64,000 nt of DNA, taken from positions 103,997,248-104,061,247 of the forward strand of contig OX465281.1 in NCBI GenBank assembly GCA_949987705.1, written 5' to 3'. The position numbers and the translations under genes are program-made. Position 1 is the stretch's first letter; each line of letters starts with the position of its first letter. Under the pieces are notes generated by a model, which ran no database searches, was not told the origin of the DNA, and saw only the letters and a list, made by a program, of their open reading frames with translations. This stretch comes from Thereva unica (taxonomy: Eukaryota; Arthropoda; Insecta; Diptera; Therevidae). Shown here one piece after another: positions 1 through 11,235 of this stretch.

Positions 1-1508
1 GACATAGGGCGGAAACAGTTGCCCTCCAGCGGACTCTGTTTTGCGCGACAGCTATTAGCTCCGACCAGGATCTCCCAGTTGTTGCGGCTTCTTCTAGTAG
101 GGTTTTCCTCCACGTTGTTCTAGGTCTTCCTACTCGACGGGATCCTTGCGGATTCCAGTCAAGGGCCTGTTTGGCTAGATTTTCGTTTTCGCGTCGCAAG
201 GTGTGGCCAACCCAATTCCATTTCCTTCGCCTGATTTGGTTGTCTATCCTTTCTTGGCCGGCACGGCGCCATAGTTTTTCGTTTGAAATTCTATCTTGCC
301 AGCGAATTTTTAGGATACGACGAAGGCATCTGTTGATGAAGACTTGTAGGCGCCCTGTTATGAATTGGGTGACTTTCCATGTTTCGCATCCATACAAAAG
401 AACTGCCTTAACGTTGGAGTTGAACAGCCGCAATTTGATGTTAGTGGAAATCACCGTTGATCTCCATATGTGTGACAGGCATGCATATGCGCCTCGTGGT
501 TTATTTATTCTGGAACTGACGTCTTCTTCTGCCCCACCATTTTCGGTAATAATGCTACCGAGGTAGCAGAATTTGTTTACCAGTTCCACGTCACGGTTAT
601 TCAGCGCTGTTCGTTCAATGGTGTTTGCATTTTTCCGCATTTCTTTAGTTTTAGTCGGATTTAGCCTTAAGCCTGCTGGACTACTTTCTGTTGCCAAATT
701 GTTTAACATGTTTTTGAGGTCCTGGTGTCTGTGGGCCAGCAAACAGATATCATCGGCGTAGTCGAGATCCTTAAGGCGGTCTACCAAACCCCATTGTATG
801 TCGCCTGTTATATTATCTAGAGCGCCGACAAGGATGTAATTTATTACTATAAGAAATAGTATTGGCGAAAGTAGGCATCCTTGTCGTACTCCTGAGCTCA
901 CCTCAAAGCTGTCGGATAATTTTCCATTATGGAGAACTCTGCATTTGGAATTGTTATATAGGGCTTTTATCAATTCTATTATTTTATCAGGCAGTCCACG
1001 TCGCCGTAGTGCCTTCCAAATGAAGCTCCCATTAACCGAGTCGAAAGCTTTCTCATAGTCTACGAAAGCAAGGTAAAGGGTGATCGGAATTCAGTAGACT
1101 GCTCCACTATTATTCTCAAGGTGTTAATATGATCAATACAGGAGCGCCCTTCCTGAATCCGGCCTGCTGCCTATTAAGCGTTCGATCAACTGCCTCACTT
1201 ATCCTAGATAGTAATATATGGGACAAAATTTTGCCCACAGTAGATAATAAACATCCAGTTGTCGCATATTGTTAGGTCCCCCTTTTTTGGTATTTTGACT
1301 ATGATACCTTCCGTCCAATCCTCCGGAAAGGTACAGGTGTTCCATGCTATTTCTAGGATTGGTTGAAGCGCATCTGCTATGAGGCTTGAGTAGGCTTTCA
1401 ACAATTCTGGCGGGATGCCATCTTTTCCTGCTGCTTTACCATTAGCCATCGCATGAATTGCGGTTACTATTTCCGTCTTTGATGGGGCCTGTTGTGATAT
1501 TATATATA
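1..1508 (-). pseudogene. RTE-like non-LTR retrotransposon, reverse transcriptase to C-terminus (partial)
   Basis: Read on the minus strand, this encodes the second half of a LINE polyprotein. In order it shows an entry block (GKAAGKDGIPPELLKA, about 1400-1445), a palm A motif FVDYEKAFDS (about 1030-1060), a B motif GVRQGCLLSP (about 870-900), the catalytic YADD at 749-760, and a thumb and tail region with YGCETW (about 385-400) and GRPRTTWR (about 125-150). The family copies its RNA at a nicked chromosomal site. The endonuclease half is missing because the sequence is cut near 1508, where a foldback element starts. The C-terminus runs to the left edge. At least one frameshift (about 1110-1140) breaks the frame, so this is a dead copy. 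Assignment to the RTE/BovB-like group rests on recalled motif style; the LINE identity is certain. Confidence 0.85.
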
Positions 1509-2061
1509 GGCCAGTCATTAGAGCGAAAAAAACGGCAGATTTTGTTATAAAATTGTACAGCAAACTGCTTGCACTACTACTTCAGGGGTATCTCATAGAT
1601 TACTAAAACCAAAAAACCAGCCAAAATTTACTCATGTGGAATTGTTTAAACAATAATTAGCAACAAAAATGGGTACTTTTTCCGTTTTCGGCGTATACAA
1701 TAAAAAGTACTAGATGAATCACGTTACTCCCAACAGGATATTTGTAGAGAATTGAAAACCCTACAAAATGGGATTTACTAGACCTCGATCGGATAATTTT
1801 TCGCCGAGAAAAGCTAAAAACCCCTTAAAAAGGCCATATTTTCAAAAGCTCCTACCTCTGTTACTTTGCAATATTAGGGTATGATTTTTTGGGACATAGT
1901 ACCCTGGTACATATACTTTAAACAAAATAGACCCTAATCTTGCACATTGCGCCAATATTAGCAGAGTGGCCCGATTGAAATTTCCAAAACGGTTTCTGAA
2001 AGTATAGGCTTGGGGCTACAATTTGTCTATCTCACATTTTAATATAAGTTTGGAGAACATA
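1509..2061 (+). repeat. Left arm of outer foldback, first part
   Basis: Pairs as an inverted repeat with about 16955-17551, for example around 1555-1625 versus 17450-17515 and 1860-1925 versus 17150-17215. The right arm carries about 50 extra bases near 17095-17150. The arm resumes at 5458 after the 2062-5457 insertion. No coding sequence is seen. Confidence 0.85.
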
Positions 2062-3054
2062 GGCTAGTGCAAATCCGATTTAAATGCTTCAAAACAAAAA
2101 AAATTAATAGCAGGCAAGGCTCAGCAGTTAAATGTGGTCAAGGCTATAACTAAGAAAAAAAAAATTTTTTAAACACGAAAAAAGGGGAAATCTTAAAATG
2201 GGGATGCTATTTAGGGGTTGAAAACGGTTTTTTGTGATTTGCGGTGAAACATGACCTCTTAGTGGAAAACGCTTCATGCAAAAGTTGTAGATAATAAAAA
2301 ATCTATAACTTTTGTATATAACATATTTTGACATAACCTCAAATTCTATAAGAAAATGGCAGAAAACCGATTTTTCAGTTTTTAATTTTTTTCTCACGTA
2401 AAATTAATTCAATTTAAATGAAAATTTGTAAGAATATACCTTGTATTGTGTTAAATAAGCATGATTTTTTCTTGGTTTGAAAAACGAATGGTTTCCAAGA
2501 TATTGACATTTTTCGAAAAAAAATACCCTAATTTTGCAAGAACAACTTTATTGGTGTTTTTTCGGATTTCGATGTTCAAATAAGTGCTCAATTAACCGTT
2601 GAAATGTCTACTTTCAAATGGTCTATATATGTTAATACTTTATTCTTCATTAAACTGCTTAAAATTAAGAAAAACCGAAAAAGGACTTTTCGGATCACGA
2701 ATTTTTCAATTTTACAACTTTTTTAAAATTTTGAATTATTTCCGTTAATGATGGTTAAATTTTAATGACAGAACTTATTTTCATATAATATTACTTAAAT
2801 TAAATAAAGTTAATTACAGAAAGTGGCACACACCATCCGCAACATTTTAAATAAATAAAAAATAAAAAAAATATGTACATACGTATAAATTTTGTTTCAC
2901 TTGAATTACCCGCCCAAACCCAATTACCCGCCTTGGGTGGGCGATTTCAAGACTGGCAGACACCACTTAAACGCACTCTACTAGTACGGGCCAAGATTTG
3001 TGATGCTGGCTTGTATAAGAGCACGTGGTGATTAAGTTTGAAATCTAAATAAAA

Positions 3055-4046
3055 CTAGTTGGGATGTGGGTTCGACCCTTTCGGTCCACACGATCAACTT
3101 CCCAGTATGATGGATGTTGAATATTATGATTGGATATTTTAATAATAAATGAACAATAGGGTATATAGAATATATGTATAATACCGAGAATTTGTCACAA
3201 TTGTTTATCAATATTTTCGCTAAAATGTCAAACTAAATGTGCGCACTTACAAGATTAGGTATTAATGTGTTTCGGCACCTCAGTGAAGTCGATATAGTTT
3301 TTAGTTCACGCGGTATCGTGCAGGTACAAAAATCACTTAAGTCATTTAAACCAAAAAACCACTGGACCGAATATTATAAAAAATCTTTTCAGATTATATT
3401 GCCGCTAATACGCTTCGAACGGCACCTCAAGTAAGTCAATATCTTTTGTGGTTCGGGCCATATCGTGCAGGTACAAAAATCACTTACGCCGCTTAAACAA
3501 AAAAACGGCTCCACCGAATTTTATGAAAATCTTTTCAGATCATATTTTGGTTAATACTCTTCGATCTTTTATAGTTCGCGCGATATCGTGCAGGTACAAA
3601 AATCACTTAAGTCATTTAAACCAAAAAACCGCTGGACCGAATATTATAAAAATCTTTTCAGATTATATTGTCGCTAATACGCTTCGAACGGCACCTCAAG
3701 TAAGTCAATATCTTTTGTGGTTCGGGCGATATCGTGCCGGTACAAAAATCACTTACTTCGCTTAAACAAAAAAAACGGCTGGACCGAATCTCATGAAAAT
3801 CTTTTCAGATCATATTTCGGTTAATACGCTTCGAACGACACCTCAACGAAGTCGATATCAGTTTTGGTTCGCACGATATCGTGCAGGAAAAAATGACCAC
3901 ATCCGTACGCACATACACACACACACACATACTTCCTCCCAATTTTTTGCTTAAAATGCTCCTGGGACCTTGAAAAATGAAAATACGTTGAAATTTTCGA
4001 TTTCGATTTTCGGACCGATTACAACAACTTCCTATACTGGGAAGTT
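3055..4046 (-). mobile_element. HINE/DINE-1-like non-autonomous Helentron-type element, copy A
   Basis: Shares its full length with 27237-28269 and 28316-29360. Read on the minus strand it ends in CTAG (3055-3058), preceded about 10 bases upstream by a hairpin formed by GTGGACC and GGGTC..CCAC (about 3065-3092). It has a 13-base subterminal inverted repeat, AACTTCCCAGTAT (about 3099-3111 and near 4034-4046), about four to five internal tandem copies of a unit of about 147 bp, and an AC microsatellite (about 3907-3933). The flanking bases are A on both plus-strand sides, fitting T-T insertion as described for Helentron-associated INEs. No protein is encoded. Confidence 0.65.
3316..3850. repeat. 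Internal tandem repeats of about 147 bp in HINE copy A
   Basis: The phrase GTGCAGGTACAAAAATCACT recurs near 3316, 3465, 3589 and 3735, each time followed by a related block containing CTTTTCAGAT and AATACGCTTCGAAC. Successive units differ at about 10-20% of positions and in length, with one shortened to 124 bp. The coincidental open frames shift between units. Confidence 0.75.
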
Positions 4047-4051
4047 AAAAA

Positions 4052-4475
4052 ATGTTTATCGACTAGAATCTGCTCTCGTCGTAAAATAACAAGGTGAACA
4101 AGTTAGTGATTCAGACGAGCTTATTGATGAAGAACCAGCAAAGAGTCTTGATATCGAAAATGAAGACATCGATGACATCGATAATTTTGAAGAGCCTACC
4201 CAATTTGAAATTTCGATCGATGAAAAAGAAAATCCGCAATGTAAAAAACCTAAATTTAATTAAAATAATTAATTGTTTAATTTGTTAGTTTTATAAATGT
4301 GAAAAAACTATATGTGTTACTCATATGTACTTAACAATTATAATGATCGTGCAAAAATTTGTAATAAAAGTAAAATCATAAGAGTTACCGACAGTGTTGA
4401 ATGCTAGGAAAAAATACTACCATAGATTTTCACCTTGTTATTTTACGACGAGAGCAGATTCTAGTCGATAAACAT
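4052..4475. mobile_element. 424-bp MITE with about 45-bp perfect inverted ends
   Basis: The left end ATGTTTATCGACTAGAATCT (4052-4071) continues to about 4096 and is repeated as the reverse complement ending at 4475. It sits directly beside HINE copy A in the loop of the 2062-5457 foldback. It retains a short reading frame (4090-4263), as an internally deleted relative of a coding DNA transposon would. Target duplication is obscured by A/T runs on both sides. Confidence 0.65.
4090..4263 (+). pseudogene. Acidic C-terminal protein remnant inside MITE
   Basis: An open frame of 57 codons ends at TAA 4261-4263 and is closed upstream by TAA at 4087. The translation is strongly acidic (SDSDELIDEEP, then ENEDIDDIDNFEEP) and ends in a basic CKKPKFN tail. 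The block ends well before the right TIR. It looks like the last exon of the parent transposase, left behind by internal deletion. I cannot name the family. Chance origin is possible but the Asp/Glu bias is marked. Confidence 0.35.
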
Positions 4476-5476
4476 TTTTTTATTTAGATTTCAAACTTAA
4501 TCACCACGTGCTCTTATACAAGCCAGCATCACAAATCTTGGCCCGTACTAGTAGAGTGCGTTTAAGTGGTGTCTGCAAGTCTTGAAATCGCCCACCCAAG
4601 GCGGGTAATTGGGTTTGGGCGGGTAATTCAAGTGAAACAAAATTTATACGTACATATTTTTTTTTATTTTTTATTTATTTAAAATGTTGCGGATGGTGTG
4701 TGCCACTTTCTGTAATTAACTTTATTTAATTTAAGTAATATTATATGAAAATAAGTTCTGTCATTAAAATTTAACCATCATTAACGGAAATAATTCAAAA
4801 TTTTAAAAAAGTTGTAAAATTGAAAAATTCGTGATCCGAAAAGTCCTTTTTCGGTTTTTCTTAATTTTAAGCAGTTTAATGAAGAATAAAGTATTAACAT
4901 ATATAGACCATTTGAAAGTAGACATTTCAACGGTTAATTGAGCACTTATTTGAACATCGAAATCCGAAAAAACACCAATAAAGTTGTTCTTGCAAAATTA
5001 GGGTATTTTTTTCGAAAAATGTCAATATCTAGGAAACCATTCGTTTTTCAAACCAAGAAAAAATCATGCTTATTTAACACAATACAAGGTATATTCTTAC
5101 AAATTTTCATTTAAATTGAATTAATTTTACGTGAGAAAAAAATTAAAAACTGAAAAATCGGTTTTCCGCCATTTTCTTATAGAATTTGAGGTTATGTCAA
5201 AATATGTTATATACAAAAGTTATAGATTTTTTTATTATCTACAACTTTTGCATGAAGCGTTTTCCACTAAGAGGTCATGTTTCACCGCAAATCACAAAAA
5301 ACCGTTTTCAACCCCTAAATAGCATCCCCATTTTAAGATTTCCCCTTTTTTCGTGTTTAAAAGTTTTTTTTTCTCTTAGTTATAGCCTTGACCACATTTA
5401 ACTGCTGAGCCTTGCCTGCTATTAATTTTTTTTTGCAAAAACCTATTTGCACTAGCCTAGCTAAAAATGCTTTTGA

Positions 5477-5671
5477 AAATGGTACCTACATAGAGCGAAC
5501 ATTCTAATTCGAAACGTATCGGGCCTATGTTGTGGGTGTGAGTATGCTTCTTGTACGTGCAGGAAGCATGGTTTACAATGCTCAAACTTGTGCGCAAACT
5601 GTACCCAAATAATGTGCTCTAACATATCTATAGAAGATATTTTCATAGAAGAAGATAAAAATCAATTATAA
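5477..5671 (+). pseudogene. Cys-rich (CXC-like) C-terminal coding fragment in outer foldback
   Basis: An open frame of 64 codons ends at TAA 5669-5671. It contains a dense cysteine array, CCGCEYASCTCRKHG then QCSNLCANCTQIMCSN (about 5528-5625), and closes with an acidic tail. Spacing of the C-x-C, C-x2-C and C-x3-C pairs is typical of small zinc-binding CXC-type modules found at the ends of some insect transposon-encoded proteins. It begins just inside the inverted arm of the 16-kb element, so it may be the last exon of that element's own gene. No upstream exon was found. Function is not assigned. Confidence 0.45.
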
Positions 5672-6779
5672 AATAATTTATACGAATTAAGCTATAAATA
5701 GAATGATGATCGCGAGAATGAAAATAAAAGTATAGATGTAAGGTAGCTAAGCGAAGAAGAGACTGTTGCACAAAAAAGCATGATGCTTAAGCTGGTTATT
5801 TTATTCCATATTTCTTAGTTGATGCCTTTTTTTTCCATTGAATAAACTGTAAAATGTTCATAATATTATTAGTAATTATTTATTTTCAATCAAATTAAGC
5901 ATTGATTCCAAATAACGTATGTTCGCAATATATAATAAAAAAAATGTAATGTACCTGATACCATTATAAAAAAAAGACGCGAAGTGCCATGGCTTCTCGA
6001 TGTAGACATGAATATGTCTTATCCCTGGGGTCTATTTGTTTCTTGTTCTTATTGGAAATCACCTTCTTGTTCTTATTGGAAAGAACCCCTGGAGAGGTTC
6101 GAAAGGACTGCACACACAACAATAATCTGGCTCGCTTCAATACATACCCTTCAACCACCTTATCCTTTTCCACAATGTAACAGAATACAAACACACGAAA
6201 CGAAATCGTTCAAAATAAAAAAATTGTGCTTTTGCAAAAATTCTAAACGCGCCGCGGCGGCACCACACTCAATCCGCAAACTGCGTAGTAAGAAAATTCC
6301 CTGATATCGATTCTGATTCCGCCCCGCTTCGAAAACACAAAAATATCGCGCGACGGACGACTCAAGCACACCTTTTCTAATGGGGCCCATCCACAGGCCA
6401 ACTAGTTGTCCTAACTGAGTTGTGTTGTCAATGAATCGCATCGTGTGAGGGGCAGTTGGAAAACTGATTTGACAGTTGGGGTTTCAGTTGGGATAAATCA
6501 AAATCTTTTAATTTTATGAGGGCGGGGCCTAGAGTTTGGGCAACTAGTCGCACTGTGTGTATTGCAGTTTGGCAAACTACTAGGATGAACTAAGCCTGAA
6601 TTCGAAGAATATATTTTTTTGCAAGTTTATTTTTCATTAAATTATTTTCATAGTTTATACTTTTAGAATTTAATTTATATTTTGAAAAATATAAATATTC
6701 ATATTAATAATTAAAAACAATTATAATTAATCAAAACGACAAATATTCATGTCAAAAGAAATGTCTCGAAAATCTAACC
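5672..6779. other. Interior of outer foldback, no gene seen
   Basis: AT-rich sequence with a GC-richer patch (about 6100-6400) and no credible frame. A 35-base block at 6003-6038 (GACATGAATATGTCTTATCC and onward) is repeated as reverse complement at about 16387-16424. Its first part also reappears inverted at about 6745-6757. Confidence 0.5.
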
Positions 6780-9700
6780 CATTGATTATAGAGTAAGTAG
6801 ATATGGACAAACATCTTTCAGGTTGTCTTGTTAGATGGCGCTAGTTACACTGAATTAAGTTTTAGGGCTGCGAATTTCTGTTGTAAACCTCTAAAATTAA
6901 TGGGAATGGATTTACAACATTAGTTTAATAATATTAATTTTTTATTAGTGCATAATAATCATAAAATAGACAATTTTTTAAATTTTGCTATTTTTTAGTA
7001 AAACATAAAAAAGCGGGTTTGCGCCTGAATTTAAAAAAGCATTTCAAAGCCCTTGACGCATGTTGGAAGAAAAAACAAAAGTTTCGGATCTAAAAATAGA
7101 TTCATGTGCGGGCATTCCTTTTGTTTTGATTTGGAAGGGGGTGGATGGGCTGAAACTACGATGATTTCTTGGCCGGTGGCTGAAATTTATGAATGAAGAA
7201 ATTAATGAATGGGAAGAGAGATTTAATGGGAAATTTAGCATCGTGTTTTTTTTATTTTGAGAAAAATTAAATAAGTTTGTTTTTAACAAAATTCTAGTTT
7301 TTTTGTATTGATTTTATTATTGCTTTTAGACCAAATTGAGCAAACTATTTGAAAATGTGAATATATGTACCTATACATATTTGCGTGCAATAATAGAAAA
7401 CAATAAAAAACTTTCTTTTAAAACCCTACTTCATATTTTTCAAGAGTGGTAGTCGTCAATGAAAAAAGAAGAGTTCCGATTTTGAAAGATTTTTTAAAAT
7501 GTTTGTATTAAGGGTAATTGTTTACTTTATCAGACGCAAAAGTTCGCGCAATACTCCAAAAATGCGGTGAGTTTTTGGTGGGAGAATTAAACTGCTATTT
7601 TTTATAAAAATTACTTTTACAAAATTTTAACCCTGAATAACCAACCGGTGACCAACGGCTAATTCCAAAAGCAACATGCTCTGGTCAACCCCTTACAAAG
7701 CCTACCTCCTGCGGGAGTCCGGTGATAAAGTAAATAATTATCTAAAATTCTAAGAATTTTATATATATGCACATGTATATGAATATCCCACTCCACCACC
7801 CGTTCATTTAATTATGGTAGCTTCAATAAAACTACCCTTTTGCTTACTTCTGATAGTATCAAATTTTAAAAATTAATGAAAATAATCCAATTGGAAATAA
7901 AAATAATTTAAATTATAAAGAACAAACCAGTCTGGATTCATTATTCAACTGGAAGCGTGCCATGAAAACCTATAATTAGTGACACAAAAACTCAGTTGTT
8001 GCAAACAAGTTGGAATTCTTGATGTTCAGGTTGCAACGAGAGCCAAACTTCAAGAAGAGAGATGTACATATATTGTGTAGCTATAAGAATGATGGGGGCT
8101 CACATGCTCTTGCTTGGGACGACCAGCTTAGTATGTATAAATTAACCGTTAATTTAAAGGCCTTCGTGATATTCAATATTCATCTTACTAGGTAGCTGGG
8201 CATGTGAGCCTTACAGCTAGCTATTCATAAGATTTCCCATTGAGTTTTATCTGTGAAACAAAGGAAAGCCGCTGGAAATGTGCGCAAAAACATTCCGTCG
8301 ACATTGTCCGCACAAGAATTCCGCCGGCCATCTCATTCAAACATCAAAGTAAAACGGGCAAAACCCTCTTTCGTGTTGACCCACCATTAAACACTTTAAT
8401 GCACATCAGCCAGTTTCTTAACAAGTTCATTAATACATATCTACAATATTTTCATTCAGGTTTACTATTTTTTTGGTTCAAAGGTGAATTTTTTATTAAA
8501 TGCTGGTCATTTTCTTAAAAGTTGTAGCTTTAAAAATTATTGAGTTGATTGAGTGGACAGAAAAGCTGCCTCTCTTTTTAAAACTGCATACATTTTTGCA
8601 GAAACTTGTGCGCAGAGTTATGCGTGCAAATTCCTTTGCACAGGTGGAAAATTCGACGCTTTCTGTAAAACTGTAACATTAACGCACATCTCAGTACTAA
8701 AGAACTGGTTTGAGAGCTTCATTTCTGGCCATTCAATTAAGGTAGTACGGGCCATTCAATTAAGGTGGTACGCCTTCGTCAATATAAGACAAGAACGGGC
8801 AAGACCTTGTCTAATAGAGTGTGAATCTCATCCCTCGAAAAAATTGTACCATCCTTCCCTTTATCTCAGTGGCAAAAAGAATCTAATAGCTGAATCATCT
8901 CTTAACATCTTAATATACAAATCCACCAAAGCAAACAAACATTTGCTCGCCGGCAAAATGACGTCACGAAGAAAGTGCATATCGCAGCTATGCACATTTG
9001 GAACATCATCTTTTTACGTCATTATCACGTCAAGAGAAAATGCTTTTGGTGGACTCGTACTTTCAGACGTAATTTAATCTTCAGTGGCATTCCGTATTAC
9101 AATATTGTTAAATCCGATTAGAAGACGAAGCAGCTTGCAAGTAAAAATTTACCAATATTGTTAAATTTTCATGTAAAATAAATGTCAATATTGTATAATA
9201 TAAAATACGGTTTCGGCAGTTTCAGAAAAAAATAACAATATTGCAATAGAAAATAAGGTCCCAGATCTGCGATGGAGTAATCACATATTCCAAATCGCCA
9301 AACAAGCTTATCAATGCAATGCTTATCAATTATCAGATTCCTGAAGAGATGCAAGTTCCTCCTTCAGCAGGCGGCCTTCTACAATCTACAAGTCCTACAT
9401 TCCGCCTTATATGGAATTGTATTGAACATAACTCGTATATCTGGGCAGAAGTTATGTTCCCACGGCCACAACCCATACGACACATGACCCCAACCAAAAG
9501 TTCACGAGCCTTACGGCACAAGCCACCATCAATGACCTCGATATTTCGGGAGCATCCGGCTACCTAGATATTTAGTTAGCAATATTGTAACATTATTAAT
9601 ATTATTATTCTTTCATCTTTGGAAAAAATAAATTAACAGAGCTTCAGCCTCGGATTAGTCTTTATCAAAATGCGTCTGGTTGTAATTACAATAATTTGCC

Positions 9701-10004
9701 CTCGCTAATTTTTACCGCTTTTACCTACATGCACCTTTTTTCCCAAGACCACAAACTCGGCCTATTGCAGGCCCACTACATATACCTCCCCTTCGTTAAT
9801 AAATAGAACAAACAGCCGGTGTTGTTGAAACCATACATATAACACCTCACAGATCAAACGCAAGGTTCATTGACATCTACGTATAAAAGGTTCACCATGC
9901 CACATAAATAGAAATTATTTATTTATCTCAATAGTAGTACAATTATCCGTAAAAATTACTAATTTCTACGAATTCTATTTGTCATTCAAAATTCATTTAA
10001 AATA

Positions 10005-10505
10005 AAAAAAAGAAAAAAAAATTTTTAAGAAACTCTTTTCTTTACCTTAATATATTGATCAGTTGTGAACACAAAATTAATATAAATACTAAAAAAATCG
10101 ACTAAAAGGTAAAAAATAAGAAGATTTTAAACAATATAAACTTTTAAATAAAAATGGAAAAAATCTCACACATTCCTTAAAGAAAAGCGTGGGGTGCGTT
10201 TTTATGAAACAAAATGCTCAATTAGTGAAAATTCGTAGCTGTCTGAAATGTTAAAATGTACTCACGGCAGTCATGTTTTTTTAAGTTCAGGTTGGTATGG
10301 GCGCCCCACGCTTTTCTTTAAGGAATGTGTGAGATTTTTTCCATTTTGATTTAAAAGTTTATATTGTTTAAAATCTTCTTATTTTTTACCTTTTAGTCGA
10401 TTTTTTTAGTATTTATATTAATTTTGTGTTCACAACTGATCAATATATTAAGGTAAAGAAAAGAGTTTCTTAAAAATTTTTTTTTCTTTTTTTTATTTTT
10501 TACTT
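10005..10505. repeat. Long palindrome, arms of about 210 bp
   Basis: The left arm (AAGAAACTCTTTTCTTTACC near 10029) is mirrored by the right arm (GGTAAAGAAAAGAGTTTCTT near 10450). The arms pair almost perfectly inward to about 10195 and 10300, leaving a spacer of about 100 bases. Transcribed, this would be a hairpin RNA. Confidence 0.85.
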
Positions 10506-10799
10506 TTTAGTAACGAATAGCGTTAATTAATACATTACAATTTCCAAACTTTTAATTAGATTATCATGTTAAATAAGGAAACTTTTTTACATGTTTTGTA
10601 TTTGTTTCTTTACAACAGTTCTCAAGTGCAGCCCAAAAATGCACAATTTGATGACCCCTCAAAAATCTAATAGCGCTCTACGTTTTTTTTTACATTTTGA
10701 AAGGTAGTGTGCTCGCGTATACTGGCTGGAGCAATAAAAACTAAAAACTGGAAACATATTTTTTTGCATCTTTTTAAATCATATTTTTATTTGCTATTG

Positions 10800-11235
10800 G
10801 TAGCTATGTTATGTCTTCCGCCATTTTTTAGTGAACGCCATATTTGATTTAAAACGACGTCATACAGTTTACTTTCTTGCTCACTTTAATACACTTTCAT
10901 TTGATATCCATACCGAGAGCGAAGTAAATAAAAGGGTAAACCGCCATTTTGTGTTGGCCGCCATTTTGAATTGAAATGACGGGACACAGACAACAGTATT
11001 CTAATTGTCACTCCCTTCCATTTGATACCCATGCCGAGCGCGTTGTAAAGAAAAATTGATCCTCTGTTTTGTGTTGGCCGCCACTTTTATGCCGCCATTT
11101 TTCTACCGCCATTTTGAATTTAGGATGACGCTAATTGTATTCAACTTGTTATAACCTTTCATTTGATACCCATATCGAACGAGTGGCTTGTAAAGAAAAA
11201 TGTAATCCATCATATTTTTTTGGCCGCCATTTTTA
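10800..11235. repeat. Degenerate GATACCCAT / GCCGCCATTTT repeats
   Basis: Three to four diverged units (near 10890, 11015 and 11150) have a shared order: CTTTCATTTGATACCCAT, then a G-rich variable part, TTGTAAAGAAAAAT, then GGCCGCCATTTT. The same phrase builds the arrays at 33970-35225 (inverted) and 37745-41393. Confidence 0.75.

Larger units (their letters stand above)
2062..5457. mobile_element. Foldback element with about 0.95-kb inverted arms, inserted in the outer foldback arm
   Basis: The ends are GGCTAGTGCAAAT (2062-2074) and its reverse complement ATTTGCACTAGCC (5445-5457). TA lies outside each end (2060-2061 and 5458-5459). Near-perfect inverted arms run about 2105-3050 and 4484-5428, enough to form a hairpin of over 900 bp. 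Open stretches in the arms (such as 2128-2397 minus and 5131-5401 plus) are the same sequence in opposite orientation and do not look coding. The loop holds a HINE-like element (3055-4046) and a 424-bp MITE (4052-4475). The TIR start (GGCTAGT) resembles that of the outer element (GGCCAGT), suggesting one superfamily. Confidence 0.75.

Noticed and set aside
3448..3765. 105-codon frame over the HINE repeats as a gene
   Set aside because: The peptide is made of the tandem DNA repeats; the reading frame shifts between units and no domain is present.
8553..9077. 174-codon frame in tandem unit 1
   Set aside because: No recognisable domain; the corresponding sequence in unit 2 is interrupted and not maintained.
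9319..9567. 82-codon frame conserved in both tandem units (also 14914-15162)
   Set aside because: Differences between copies change amino acids as often as expected without selection, and the opposite strand is equally open.
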